In this document: in pieces, positions 53,376 to 63,975 of the stretch
How positions within the stretch are numbered: position 1 is the stretch's first letter
Layout: every line of letters starts with the position of its first letter
Origin: Micrasema longulum
Lineage: Eukaryota; Arthropoda; Insecta; Trichoptera; Brachycentridae
Direction of reading: 5' to 3'
NCBI GenBank assembly: GCA_022494885.1
Contig: JAGVSM010003475.1
Location: 21,098 to 85,097, forward strand
DNA: 64,000 bases
Made by a program: the position numbers and the translations under genes
The notes under the pieces: generated by a model
Seen by the model: the letters and a program-made list of their open reading frames with translations, nothing else
Database searches by the model: none
What the model was told of the DNA's origin: nothing

Positions 53376-53719
53376 AAACAAAGTTTAAATTACATGTGCG
53401 CCTTGCTTAGTGATAAAAATTGGTTATATTTCTTTCTCTTAAATGTTTTTATTTATTAATTTGTACCCTTTGCTATTTTATCATTTTCATGAATTCTGAT
53501 GAACAAAATATTTCATTTTAATTCCTCTGATATACCCTAAAGTGTGATATCATATTTTTTCAAATGTGTTTAGATTTTCTTAAAGGTTTCAAAAAATGTA
53601 ATATGACCACGAATTGTTTTGCATTAATTTTCATTGCAGTTGACGAAACATTAATAATAATTTGTTAAAGTGCAATTTGCAATGCCAGTTACATCACAAA
53701 AACGGGTGGGCTAAAAATA

Positions 53720-54140
53720 TTCTTCCTGAACTTGAGATAACTTCGGGCAATATGGTGATAATTGTTGGAAAACTGCTTTGGCAAAAACAGAGCAGTTACT
53801 GCATCAACAAGGCTAGTATCTCCATATAACTTATGTGAATTTTTCACGTGGCTATTCAATATAATAATGTGCTTTATGGAACCGTTCCATAATAAGAGGT
53901 AATCATGTAACTACAATCGGCCAAGTTTCCTCGAGCGTGTAGAGGAGAATGTGAGATCATTATCTATAACTTAGTTCCGCGTAATTCGAGTGTTGTGAGT
54001 TGTGAACACTAGAACCGTACCAGACGATGGATTGTACGGACCAAGCTGCTTAATTAGATTCTCTTGTAAGAAGCTCTCGATTGACATTTGACCACGTTTA
54101 TCTAAAAACTGATTTTAGTATTAATTAAGTATTTAATAAG
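53720..54140. other. No recognised gene
   Basis: Unassigned AT-rich DNA; nothing repeats elsewhere that I can see. Confidence 0.4.
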
Positions 54141-54147
54141 GAAAAAT

Positions 54148-54411
54148 GGAAGTTTAAACAATGAAACTAATACGGAATCCTCCAAAAAAATTATCAATTC
54201 TTTTGGAATAAAACGAGATTCAGAAGACAAGGCAATTATTCTTGAACCGATTGACAATAAACCTCGTCACATAATTATCAGGTTTCACAATGAAGAAAAG
54301 GGAAATAAAAAAATGAATTCAAAAACGAATCTATTAATTATAAATGAAATTAGTGCAGATGGCATCAAAATTTTCATAAATAAAGCACAAACCAAGTATA
54401 ACAATTTTTAA
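54148..54411 (+). mobile_element. LINE ORF1-like fragment
   Basis: An open frame of 87 codons without its own start: GSLNNETNTESSKKIINSFG, IKRDSEDKAIILEPIDNKPR, HIIIRFHNEEKGNKK and ISADGIKIFINKAQTKY. The P-R-x-I-x-I-x-F-x-x-x-x-x-x-x-K pattern followed by I-x-x-x-x-I-F-I-N is what the RNA-binding section of LINE ORF1 proteins shows. The frame stays open upstream through 54118. The middle section seems shortened. Assignment is by pattern and moderately sure. Confidence 0.45.
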
Positions 54412-54444
54412 AATCGTTAATATTTAGAATCGGATCAAATACTT

Positions 54445-54601
54445 CCATAATCAACTATTATGATCGTCTAGAGTACTTTCATATCTTTAGTTTAAAATTC
54501 AGAAGGATTTCAGCTGGTTTGATATTCTTACAAAAATTGATATTTAACTGTATAAATGCCAATGATATCCTTGCTCAGATAAACCTTAAATTTATAAAAT
54601 A
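54445..54601 (+). mobile_element. LINE RT C-terminus fragment
   Basis: Reads YYDRLEYFHIFSLKFRRISA and FLQKLIFNCINANDILAQIN, stopping at 54599. It aligns with the section EQFLTLFHFNSLIKRRVVFD of the LINE at 12605-13325 and with ILAQINLNVP at 28100. It lies only about 30 bp after the ORF1-like frame, with the whole endonuclease and RT core missing between them. Confidence 0.65.
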
Positions 54602-54604
54602 AAC

Positions 54605-54995
54605 ATATGGTTTAGACCTGTTACAGCAAAATAAATTGAAAAACAATAATATGCCGCTCATTATAGATGCGTGCGTCTCCCATCACTACCAATAATTGAC
54701 TGTATGTGTCACACAAACACAGGCCACAGAACAGCGTCTCTGTGTTTTTTGTTATGAGTTCTATCTTCGTGCTGTCTCTTACACAGATTAATTGCTGTAT
54801 TTTCGGACATTTATTCTTTGCGTAGCAGGGATAAATATTTTTTTGTATTGTATTTAAATCCAACACAGTCATACAAATTTTACTTTCCAAATCCAGTGTG
54901 AAAATGTTAATTTGTATATTGCAAAAAATTCAACTTCGTCATTAAAAAAAATAGGATAGATATTATATAGTATTGCATCGAGTGTGACATCTCAG
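54605..54995. repeat. Single arm of the TTAA foldback element
   Basis: Matches 22130-22534: CTGTTACAGCAAAATAAATT, CACAGAACAGCGTCTCTGTG, GCTGTATTTTCGGACATTTA, GACATCTCAGCCACACAATA, then TTAA at 54993. Only one arm, without spacer or partner. Confidence 0.65.
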
Positions 54996-55019
54996 CCACA
55001 CAATAGTTAAGGCTTACAT

Positions 55020-55155
55020 ATTTCGACAGATATGGAGAACATTTTTTAGATGTAAATATTAGTGACAGTTGGCCTATGACAGGTCATAAGCCCGATAAAT
55101 GCTTTACTTCCATATTATTTCATTTAAATGTTCTTCATCTCGATTATAATATGTT
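55020..55155. repeat. R1 fragments
   Basis: ACAGATATGGAGAACATT (forward) followed by GGCCTATGACAGGTCATAAG and TGTTCTTCATCTCGATTATA (reverse): a collapsed head-to-head pair. Confidence 0.5.
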
Positions 55156-55504
55156 TAATGCTGTTTTTTTTTTATTGTTTTTAGTTGAGTAACGTTTTAA
55201 CATCTTTAAAGTTCGTATTCACATTTCTCTCTTATTTGTCAAAATTATTCAATTACGCGATGATTAAAACAGAACAGCAAAAACATCGTCTTGTTATTTA
55301 AACTAATTTCTATAAGTTATTAAACACGTTCTAAAAAATTATGTATGTTCTTTAAATTGGCGCAATTTTATGCAGTTGGTCAAAAATCAAAGTCACCTCA
55401 ATCAAAAATACAATGAAGTAACAATTACTTAGTTGTTTTCTTACTCGGTAGTCAATTATGAAGTGATCAAATATTAAGTGGCCTGGCCCGATTACTTTAA
55501 GAGG

Positions 55505-55729
55505 CTAAAGGCTCTTAATTATATCTTCAAATGTTCGCCAGCGTAAGAGGTCGCCGGTTTCACGAATCGCTTTCGCAGCCTTTTGATCGGCCATCATTTT
55601 CGACACGCGTAATATTATTCCAAGAAATGGAAATTGGAGGTCAGTTAGAAAACTTTTAAAGCCTGATAAATTATATTGCATTAAATATGTTAATTTTTTT
55701 CTGAATTTCACTGCAAAAATTGCCCTCAA
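55505..55729 (-). pseudogene. Unrecognised small open frame
   Basis: Minus strand, 74 codons, with a polar second half (KMMADQKAAKAIRETGDLLR, then WRTFEDIIKSL) that looks like real protein and coincides with a local rise in GC. No family recognised. It may be a gene or transposon fragment. The surrounding 55160-56030 holds nothing else I can identify. Confidence 0.25.
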
Positions 55730-56034
55730 TTTTTCACATGGTTAAAAAAAAATTTTGTCATGTGTACCACATACAACATTACCTGTTCGTTATTCTTATA
55801 GTTCAATTAAAACTTCGAAGGAAAATTTTTAATTTTTTCCTGAAACCATTTATAATGGCAGCTTTTAAAAATAGCTGGTTATGATGAGCATACAGATTCA
55901 ACAGCATAAAAGCAGTCTGGAGAACAGATTATAGAAAAGTTTCGCTCTGCAATCAAATATTCATATTGTTAATATAATTTTATGCCTTCGAGGGGACAGT
56001 TTTTAGAACATAATATTAATTGTACATTGTCGGG

Positions 56035-56372
56035 CTTATTGTCAAATGACAATTTCTTCAAACCAACCAATAAAATAAAACTTTTTTTTTTTTTAGTCAA
56101 GTAACAAAACATATTTAATTACAGAAAAAAAGCTAGATTTTGAATCAATGCCATTTCTAAATGAGAGAAAAGAAAAAAAAGAGGAAACAGGAAAGAAGGA
56201 GAGATTAAGGAAGAGAAAAGAGATGTTTTTTCAGACGTGATTTAAACAGAGATACTGTAGTAACACCTTTGATAGTGGATGGGATATGATTCCACAGTCG
56301 AGCCGCATGGACACTATATGAGTTAGAAAATAAAGAGGTATTGTGGATGGGTATCGAGAGAGTGAAGAATAT
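56035..56372 (-). mobile_element. LINE 3' end
   Basis: Minus strand. The frame reads SYSVHAARLWNHIPSTIKGV then VSLFKSRLKKHLFSLP and stops; a purine/pyrimidine-biased UTR and a CAACCAATAAAATAAAA end (plus-strand spelling) follow. The AARLWNxIP plus FKSRLKKHLF pair is diagnostic for this LINE C-terminus. A UTR-only copy is at 14425-14620. Confidence 0.7.
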
Positions 56373-56379
56373 GTCTTTG

Positions 56380-56465
56380 ATTTTTTTCTTGCAACTGGAA
56401 TGAATCGAACCCGCGACGCTAGTTTCAAAGTTAGTCGTCTAACCAATTGCGCCGCGGCGCCTGCG
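56380..56465 (-). mobile_element. SINE4 copy
   Basis: Minus strand: GGCGCCGCGGCGCAATTGGT (A-box region), ACGACTAACTTTGAAACTAG, B box GCGGGTTCGATTCATTCC, then TTGCAAGAAAAAAATC. Good Pol III boxes. It abuts the LINE C-terminus on its 3' side. Confidence 0.65.
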
Positions 56466-56649
56466 TTTAAACATCTATATCCCTGCAAAACTTCAATATG
56501 TGGATCTTTGTGAAATTAAAGGTTTAAATCCTTTATGAAAAGTATAAAAATATTTTTTACTTTTTGAACGGTCGAAATGTCACCTGTATCAATAAGGGTT
56601 TCAGCTTTTAACCTAAAAAAGTCCAACAGATATAAGCATCAAAGAAATA

Positions 56650-56885
56650 TAAATGTTCAATTATAATAATCTTCCTAATGAACTAAAAACTATTAAAAAT
56701 AATATATCATTAAATAAATTTAAAGTAAATCTAAAGAAATATTTTGAACATGTGTAAAAACTACATTTAATTTTAATTAGTATGAATGTATTATTGTTTT
56801 ATGTTTTTTCTTTATATATCCTATGTTTTTATTTTTTCTCATATACTCGTATTTAAAATTATGTAAACTCTTATAAATAAACAAC
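56650..56885 (+). mobile_element. LINE C-terminus and 3' UTR
   Basis: Reads MFNYNNLPNELKTIKNNISL then NKFKVNLKKYFEHV and stops at 56757. N-x-L-P-x-E-L-K followed by F-K-x-x-L-K-K-Y is the standard last part of a jockey-like LINE. An AT-rich UTR ends in ATAAATAAAC. Confidence 0.65.
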
Positions 56886-57224
56886 TACAACAGTGTAAGT
56901 CACACTTCAAGCACAAGATTTAGTCTTTTTTTTTGGAGAGTTACTGTGATAACATTTATTAGATGTGTAAAGTATATATGTTTAAAATTTGTAAAAAACA
57001 CGAACTTTTTATGAAATTTATTAATTTTTAAAAAATTAAAAAAATGGCACTACAGTCAATATCGAGCTTTGTCTTCCATCAACTTTCGTCTCCAACTCCT
57101 TATGTCATCCTCCAGTAAGAGACTTCCAGTAGTCAGGATACATGATTTTTTATGTCGTCTTCACATCGTCTAGGCATCGTATTACCATCGCTATGAATTT
57201 TTGAGTTTGGGAATTTTGAAATTA

Positions 57225-57455
57225 CTCTATTTTTGATTGGCTTCCCGTAAGCTTGAAATATATCATATCACAACACTCTATCTTTGGTTGATTCGAAAGA
57301 ACTAGTGACGCTGTTTATAGAAGTTCATTTTTATTTATTTTATTTTTTTTGGTACATTTTCAAAAGACTTTGCCCGCCCTACAATTCAATGCTCTAATTT
57401 TTATCCACCTAAAAAAAAATTTTTAAATTTAATTTCTGTAGCACAAAACTTCCTT
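57225..57455 (+). repeat. Dispersed repeat R6, copy 4 (decayed)
   Basis: TTGATTGGCTTCCCGTAAGC, TTTGGTTGATTCGAAAGAAC, TAGTGACGCTG and an end with ACTTCCTTATTG match the second half of R6. Confidence 0.5.
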
Positions 57456-57619
57456 ATTGTAACGTAATTCATTAGATTTAGTTTATTGCAAAAAAAGACT
57501 CAGACAACCTTTACAAAAGAAGAATATGATTGTTAAAAAAGGAAAAAAAAAGTTAAATATATGTAATCCGTAAGGGTTGTTGAATAAAATTTCAACTAAA
57601 AAAAAAGAAAATAAATATT

Positions 57620-57780
57620 TTAGTTAACGAATACAGAAGTCTAGGCATTTACAGGGCCTGCAACCTGTCGTTGGCTGGTTTAAGTAACCACTTTGCACAC
57701 CGTGTAGCATTCACATTCTGCCTATGTTTGAACATCCACTTTTCCTCAACTCTTCCATCTTTTGACTTTCAAGAAGTAAA
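57620..57780 (+). repeat. R1 copy
   Basis: GAAGTCTAGGCATTTACAGG, TTGGCTGGTTTAAGTAACCA and CCTATGTTTGAACATCCACT. The outer ends are missing. Confidence 0.65.
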
Positions 57781-58143
57781 TATCTTTATTTACACTTTAG
57801 CTAATACGTTTATATATATATTTTTATTGCAAATATCGTTTCCTTGGAATATGCATTCTCCGTATTATATGAACCAAAAGATCCATATGTAAAGATCTTT
57901 GCAAATCCACACTGCTTCGCTTGTTAGACTTACCCTTGATGTATGCATGATTTGAACAATGGTGTATAATTTTGGATTATTTGTGTTTTTATTTTAACAA
58001 AATATAGCTGTTTAAATTCAAAAGGGCCAAAAATTGAATTTTGATTTTTTTCAGTAGAGCCAATCAATGTTTAAAAAATATTTTTATTTTAATTATAATC
58101 TTGCTTATGTTTTTGATATCATTGCATGCATTTAGATGTGTCT

Positions 58144-58370
58144 GTTTCGATCCAAATTTGTTGCAACAGAGAGGGAAAACATTTTTATGAAGGAACTTTA
58201 ACTAGCCAATGACAGATCATACGTTCTGAAAATGCCTAGACTTCCATATTTCCTTCTCTAAAATGTTTTCCCTCTCTGTTGCAACAACTTTAGATCTAGA
58301 TAACTCCCTAGGGAGGAAATCCAACCTGTCTGCAAATATTTGGACATACTCAAAACATTGCTGTACATAC
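58144..58370 (-). repeat. R2 repeat with inverted ends
   Basis: TGTTGCAACAGAGAGGGAAA at 58158 is answered by its near-complement TTTTCCCTCTCTGTTGCAAC at 58267, a 20-bp inverted pair around the core CAATGACAGATCATA. The right flank CTCCCTAGGGAGGAAATCCA extends to an AAACATTGCTG end. Confidence 0.65.
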
Positions 58371-58379
58371 AAAATTTTG

Positions 58380-59095
58380 TAGTTTTGTGCTAACTATCAC
58401 CCATAAAGCTCTGAAATTAGCCACCAAAACCCAAAATGCCAAAATTGGCTGTTGTGCGATATGGGTCCTTTATAATGCAAAATCATGGGAGTCTTTTTCT
58501 TTTAGAAAAATATGACCGATTTGAATCTCTTTTTTGCAAAAAAACACAATTTCGGGGTTTTCGGTTTGTGTTTTTTAGTTTTAGTAGCGATACGTTGGTA
58601 AAAAGGTTTTTTATATGGATATTTTTTTTGCGTAAATTAGATTTAAAAATAAAAATAGTGCTGTGGATTGAATTGAATCAATTTCACGATAAGAGCGAAT
58701 AGGAAAGCGATATACACACATCACATGAGTTGAAATCTCCAATCAGAAGGAGACAATCGAGGCGACATGATGATGGAATAGTCTCCCTTCATCACATCAC
58801 ACAAAGTGCTGAATCATTCGCCGTAATGAATATTCCCACGGATCTGGACTTGCCTATAATCTCTTCACTAATGTATTGTATATCATAAACTTAAGGCGTA
58901 TTGTATGAACCCTGTCGGCTGGCGGTGGGTAAAATATTAACCTCTTTGTATTTAGGAAATAAAACATAAAAAGGTAAATAAAGGTAAGGATTTAAAAGTT
59001 TACTAATGTTCCACTGTTCTGTCCAGCTTATCGGCAATTTTTCTTTTGTGGTAAGATGAAGGTTTTTAGAGTAGAAGTAGTATCTAATACAAAAC
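58380..59095. other. No recognised gene
   Basis: An 88-codon open frame at 58436-58702 (starting MPKLAVVRYGSF) is rich in F, I and L and has no motif I know. Nothing else identified. Confidence 0.35.
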
Positions 59096-59099
59096 AGTG

Positions 59100-59430
59100 A
59101 AAATTAAATTATAATAATTACTATGGCGACTGCTTTTCTTGATATTTGGCAACCGCAGGCTTACTGTAACAAAAAGCGTGATAATTAACAAATAAAAAAA
59201 TAAAAATAACAGTTTTGGAATATTTTCCATACTTACACCGGTGAAATTCAAATGTGTGACTGCGTGGCTGGATTATACGTCGCCAAACGTAAATATTTTG
59301 ACATTAAATATTAGGTGTTCACGGGTGTTATATTGTGATCGTGAATACGATAAACAAGCACGGTGAGAAATTTTTATCATGCCGCTTATTAGCACGTCGA
59401 TAGTTGTTTGTGATTGAGCTACAGAATAGC
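59100..59430. mobile_element. Harbinger-like element, decayed second copy
   Basis: ACTATGGCGACTGCTTTTCT at 59121, the same start-codon context as at 44963, is followed by GATATTTGGC. The right end TTAGCACGTCGATAGTTGTT plus TGTGATTGAGCTACAG at 59388-59424 matches the right inverted end of 44740-45206. The left arm is not recognisable. Confidence 0.6.
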
Positions 59431-59933
59431 ACCCTTGTCATTTTTACTGACGTGGATGAGATTGAATCGAATAATGTCGCCGACTAGACAACGCCTGAAA
59501 ATACTTTTCGATTTACATACGTCATAGATTTATATGTTATCTTACTCACACGAGCTGGTGTATAAGTGTGCGGTGTGTAATATAGGTATTTTGTTTGTGT
59601 AGTAATGCGTGTTGGCCTTTTCGGTGACCTGACAGGTTCAGAGGTCTCGGTTTAGGTTCGGATCCGGGGCCGGTCTGGGGTCACTAGAATTTATAATAAG
59701 CGGAACACTCAATATACCAAGTTGCAAACAAACGGAGTGATTAATAAAAAAAACAGGAGGAATATTTTTTTTGTTGCATTTTTTATCGTTTTCCACCTGC
59801 ACCTAGTGGTGCATTTGGCAGTGTTTGTCGCTGCAATTGTACCATATTTGTAAAGAAAAATAGAACAGACTGAGCCATGTAAGATGGAGACTTGCCAAAC
59901 CAGAGTACACTTCATACAATATTAATGAATCGA

Positions 59934-60090
59934 GTTGTGGTCCTATGGCTAGTGTCTCGGACTCACGGACCAAAGGTCTGTGGTTCGAATCGTACTCTAC
60001 CCCATCTTGATTCCCATTTTCTAATAGTGAGTTATTTACAACTCGTTGAAAATGGCCCTCAAAATGAAATATTTGGGTAAGAACGCAAAT
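59934..60090 (+). mobile_element. SINE2, most complete copy
   Basis: Head GTTGTGGTCCTATGGCTAGT, B box CTGTGGTTCGAATCGTACTC, CATTTTCTAATAGTGAGTTA, TTTACAACTCGTTGAAAATG and an AATATTTGGGTAA end. Reference for SINE2; compare 37492, 44091 and 47083. Confidence 0.8.
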
Positions 60091-60139
60091 ATTTTTTTTT
60101 TCATTAAAAAAAAATGTCTTAATGCTCTAGCGTATAGTT

Positions 60140-60609
60140 TCCTTAGTAATAAATTTAATTATTATTATTTTGATGGATAACTTATATAGCGCCATTTTCG
60201 TAATAAAATACCTCAAGGGCGCTTTACATAGTGATTCTGTTGTTAAATTAATTTAATTGAAGCTTTTAAATTTGTAATTTAATTAAAACAATTTATTTTG
60301 TTGTCACGTGCTACGGATTTATTCAAATGATTTAGAGAACAAGTGGGTTTTAGGTTTTTTTCGAAACATCACTTCACTTTTACAGCCTCGCACCTCTGCT
60401 AGAAGAGCATTCCATGCCATAGGGCCTGCGACTGCAAATGCGCGTTCACTAAATTTAGTGCGCTGTTTGCGTAGAGGTATAAAAACTTTTTCTCTTGCCG
60501 TAGACGTAGCTGATCTAAGCGTGAGACGCCTGTCAGCTAGTTCATCTGGAATGCATAGTTCCCTTAGATATTCCGGAGCAGAGTTGTCTCTATATGCTTG
60601 ATTTCCCAT
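60140..60609 (-). mobile_element. LINE 3' end, family F
   Basis: Minus strand. The frame from 60609 reads DNSAPEYLRELCIPDELADR, FSERAFAVAGPMAWNALLAE and VMFRKKPKTHLFSKSFE, reaching its stop at 60319. F-A/S-V-A-G-P-x-x-W-N-x-L and F-R/K-K-x-L-K-T-H-L-F are the CR1/L2-type C-terminal signature, and this one is uninterrupted for 96 codons. The 3' UTR includes the complement of TATTTTATTACGAAAATGGC, and ends near a TAAT repeat at 60140. 5'-truncated. Confidence 0.8.
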
Positions 60610-61117
60610 ACTTTTTATTCAATGGAACACTTCGCAAATTCGGAAAATTTTAATTTATTAATTAATTTAATCCGGAGAGTACTATTTATTTCAATTTTTT
60701 TTTATATAAAACTGTAATATAATATAAACATAAAAATATGAATAAATAAAGCACTTAATGACGTCATTAATTTTGAGTCCTTGAATAGCATATCTTCATG
60801 ATATCGGGGCCCGTATTACAATCAGAAGTGAACATTAAGTAATCATTATTTATCTTAAATTTTGTACTGAGTAAAATTAAATTTTCTGTATGATAAATAG
60901 AATACAAGGCATGTTCCGAAAGTAAGTGTACTGTGACCATAGCGGGTTGTGTTTTTTTTGTTTTTTGGAACACTGGTGTTCCGCGGAACATAGTTTGGAA
61001 AACCGTGACATTGACAAAAAATAAAAATAAAATACATGCTAACATACTAAATAATAAACACAGAATATACAGAAAAAAGATGTGAAATTAGTTAGAAATG
61101 ATATAATAAAAAGTTTA

Positions 61118-61190
61118 TAATCATTATGTAAAGCGCTCTTGAGGTATTATATTACGAAAAGGACGTTATATAAGTTATCCATAATGATAA
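61118..61190 (+). mobile_element. LINE 3' tail, family F
   Basis: TATGTAAAGCGCTCTTGAGG, TATTATATTACGAAAAGGAC and ATATAAGTTATCCATAATGA match the complement of 60165-60235. Opposite orientation to that copy, UTR only. Confidence 0.65.
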
Positions 61191-61194
61191 GTAT

Positions 61195-62240
61195 TTCGTA
61201 AAACATTCTAGATTTTATATACCTATACTCAGGCCATACCTTTGTGTGATTTCTGTAAAAATATGTAGGAAAATGTGTGGTTTTTTTTCCTTTAATGTAA
61301 ACAAACAAATCTCAAATAAATAAATAAATTAATTAATAAGTTACAAGCTAGATGGTACATAATTATAACAACTAAAGGAGCAATACCGCATCTTTCACAC
61401 GTAAAGTTCATAACCTAAGGAAAGATTTTTATAAAACATGAATATGATTAATAATAAAACTTGTGCAAGTAAATGTGTTACTTTAACGAGTGGGTTCACA
61501 GTTCATAACCGTGTAAGGTCTCCTAACTCACGACGTACCTACAAACTGTGAACGGGCCCCTTTAAAATTGCAATAACATAACATACAATTTTTCTTCTTC
61601 TTTTTCGACGTCCGTTCTTAAGTGAATAATGTGAACATCACCTGACCCCTCCAGGAGACGTCAACCCTGCGTCCCTTAGTTCTGATATGGGTACGAATCC
61701 TAGCACTTAACAAAACTCCAATCACCAAACTTGGTAATTTGAATGAGAGCTTGAAGAGAATATTAGGCATACTTAATGCAATAAGTGATGTCCTATCTCT
61801 GTTGCTATTAATTTTTTTTCAAGTTTTAAACCGTTTCGCCAAAAGTCAAAATCAGCTATTTATCAAATCTTCTAAAAGAAATTATTGATTTTATGCCCCA
61901 ATGTCCAGAATATGTAGATTAGTCAATTCGTCAAACCATTTGTAATTCTTTGGGATAGATCTTCCGGCTTTCTGTAGATCTCTTCGCAACTAAAACAGTG
62001 TGGGATGAAAATAGATTGGCATAGATTAGCTCATGTTTATGAATATATTGTCTACCACTATTTTACTGCCCTTGTTTGTCTTTGCTACATAGTATTATGT
62101 TTTTTTTGTTCAGTTTTGTACAAATGTGTTTCTTCATATTGTATTTATTTTTAATTGTACACAAAGTTGATTTAAACCTTTCACACCCGACTACATAACT
62201 GTTGTTATTGGCTTAGGCCACATACATAATTAATGAATAA
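61195..62240. other. No recognised gene
   Basis: AT-rich. 62180-62235 ends in CATACATAATTAATGAATAA, perhaps a LINE tail. A GC-rich patch at 61610-61690 has no partner I could find. Confidence 0.35.
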
Positions 62241-62245
62241 ATAAG

Positions 62246-62335
62246 GTGGTTATATTTCATAACTAACATAGAAGTCTGAGAACGGATGCAGCAGCCTACT
62301 ATAACGAGCGTTTTGAGGGTGTGGTGGTGGACCTG
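62246..62335. repeat. Dispersed repeat, partner of 10285-10400
   Basis: AAGGTGGTTATATTTCATAA, CTAACATAGAAGTCTGAGAA, GATGCAGCAGCCTACTATAA and CGAGCGTTTTGAGGG. Confidence 0.5.
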
Positions 62336-62619
62336 AATAAAAAAAAAATAATAAAAATGAAATTCAATAAACAAAAAAATAATAAAAGAAAATTAACAAA
62401 TAAAACATTTTTTCAGAACAGAGTACGAAAACATAGGCAAATTTAGGGATTATGGCTCGTTGAAGACTTTGCCAAAATATACTACCGGGCAAAAATTCAT
62501 ATTACGTCTTTTGTGAAATATTGATATCTGAGGTGTAACAGATATTTTGAATGGGTATGCCTCAATTTTTGAAGACTAATACTGGAATTGAACTCTTTTA
62601 TGATTTCATCTTAAGAGCT

Positions 62620-63265
62620 ACTTAAAGCATCAAATGGTCCTCTCAAAAGTGTTTTCCCAGTCTGTTGCAATAAATTTTCACCTTGAAAACTCCCGGGAGA
62701 GAAAAATCTGACCCTGTCTACCAACATTGGACCTACCCAAAATATTGTTGATGAAATTAATTATAATTAAATTTTTAGGAGTTGCTGACTAGGTGAATTA
62801 ATTCAGCCAGATTAATTTCCTCTGCAGAAACAAAGGTTTCAGCTCTTCGACTTATTGAAAGTCACCAGGAGTCAACAATTCGACGGAAAATTTTAGGAAA
62901 AATGGATGTCAAAACATTGGATACGCGTATTTATATTTGTGGAAGGTGGGCAATTGAATCAGCCAATAAGAGGTCATTTCGTATTGCCTTCTCGAAAATG
63001 CTTTCCTTCCCTCTAATGAATTCCAACGATTTTGGTAAATTTATTCAAATATCTGATAGGTTATCTAAAATTTTTTATCATATTATTAGTGACGTCAGGA
63101 GTTTGCACTGACCCCTACCACGAAGAATATCAGATTATCAAAAATTATGATAAGACAAAATAAATATATTTATGAAAGTGGAATGACGAATGCTAAAAAG
63201 TGCGTAAAGTTATCACCAAAACTTGCCAGTAAAAGGGCGCCACGTACCTAAGCCTTATAAATGCT
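62620..63265. repeat. R2/R1 fragments
   Basis: 62640-62760 holds reverse R2 pieces (CCAGTCTGTTGCAATAAATT, AACTCCCGGGAGAG, CCCAAAATATTGTTGATG), 62780-62860 an R1 body piece (GCTGACTAGGTGAATTAATT), and 63150-63265 reverse R1 (AAAAAGTGCGTAAAGTTATC, TAAGCCTTATAAATGCTCAG). Heavily decayed. Confidence 0.5.
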
Positions 63266-63269
63266 CAGA

Positions 63270-63850
63270 CTACTGTTAAGTACTAAACTTATATTTTTCA
63301 TAGCTGCTTGAAACTTATATAAGACTGAAAACATTCCAATCCTACCTTCATCCTTCTTAATTCAAATTTACTGTCCTAACTTTCTGTGAACAAGTCACAT
63401 TGTCTAAAGTGTTACTCGGATAAATCTTTTTTATACACCTGCACCTGCATATTTCTGACAAAGTGAAACTAGTGTGCCATAAACAGCCTAAAACATGCAT
63501 CATCTTTTCAACATCTACGAAAAGAAACAAACTGAAGAATTTAAAGTTAGTACAATTTCTATACAGTTCACAACATTCCTTCTGTTATCATTGTACAAAG
63601 CCTGAAAGGAGATGAGGTGAGCAAACAACTACCGTATTTCATTCTTACTTCTGTGTGGTTCATAGTCCATAACCGATGACACACACGTGCTAAATAATTT
63701 CACCTGAAATATAGAGTCATGACTCCAAAAAGCAAGTCAGCGTTTACTATTGAATTTAACTCATTATATTCTGCGAAACACGAGATCAATGTCTTGCAGT
63801 ACATTAACATCGTTTATACCATGGAGATATAAAGAACAAAGGAACGTGAC
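63270..63850. other. Repeat-free upstream region
   Basis: The longest stretch near the right edge in which I recognise no transposon or repeat. Composition is less AT-skewed than the flanks to the left. By position it would be the upstream regulatory region of the gene implied by the promoter at 63851. Confidence 0.4.
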
Positions 63851-63891
63851 TATAAAAAGACCACAGGGCGCAGTGATCGCCCAGTTCAGTC
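63851..63891 (+). promoter_or_regulatory. TATA box plus arthropod initiator
   Basis: TATAAAAAG at 63851-63859, and 32 bp downstream an initiator-like CCAGTTCAGTC with A at 63883 (a second TCAGTC with A at 63888). The spacing fits RNA polymerase II core promoters, and TCAGT is the arthropod initiator consensus. Transcription would run rightward out of the window. The gene itself is not visible. Confidence 0.55.
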
Positions 63892-63895
63892 TAGT

Positions 63896-63975
63896 TCTGT
63901 TCTGTCAGTTCAGTCAGTCAGTCAGTCAGTCAGTCAGACAGTCAGACAGTCAGTCAGTCAGTCAGTCAGTATCAG
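63896..63975 (+). repeat. TCAG tandem repeat in putative 5' UTR
   Basis: About fifteen TCAG units with two CAGA variants, directly downstream of the initiator. If the promoter is real, this lies in the transcribed leader and multiplies initiator-like TCAGT words. Confidence 0.75.

Larger units (their letters stand above)
52588..53717 (+). mobile_element. Element X, copy 2, interrupted twice over
   Basis: The left part (52588-52685: CTCCCTCGAGTCACTGTGTG, AGTTACCTTAGGTAACCTGA, GCCTCTTTTCATCTTATCAA) and right part (53376-53717: TTACATGTGCGCCTTGCTTA, TTTCTTTCTCTTAAATG, and the terminal ATGCCAGTTACATCACAAAA) align to consecutive sequence of copy 1. The break lies at the ATCAA/AATTACATG boundary of copy 1. 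The interior of the right part is shorter than in copy 1. Confidence 0.65.

Noticed and set aside
60308..60601. 97-codon plus-strand frame
   Set aside because: It is the shadow of the minus-strand LINE C-terminus, which has the recognisable AVAGPMAWN and KTHLF motifs.
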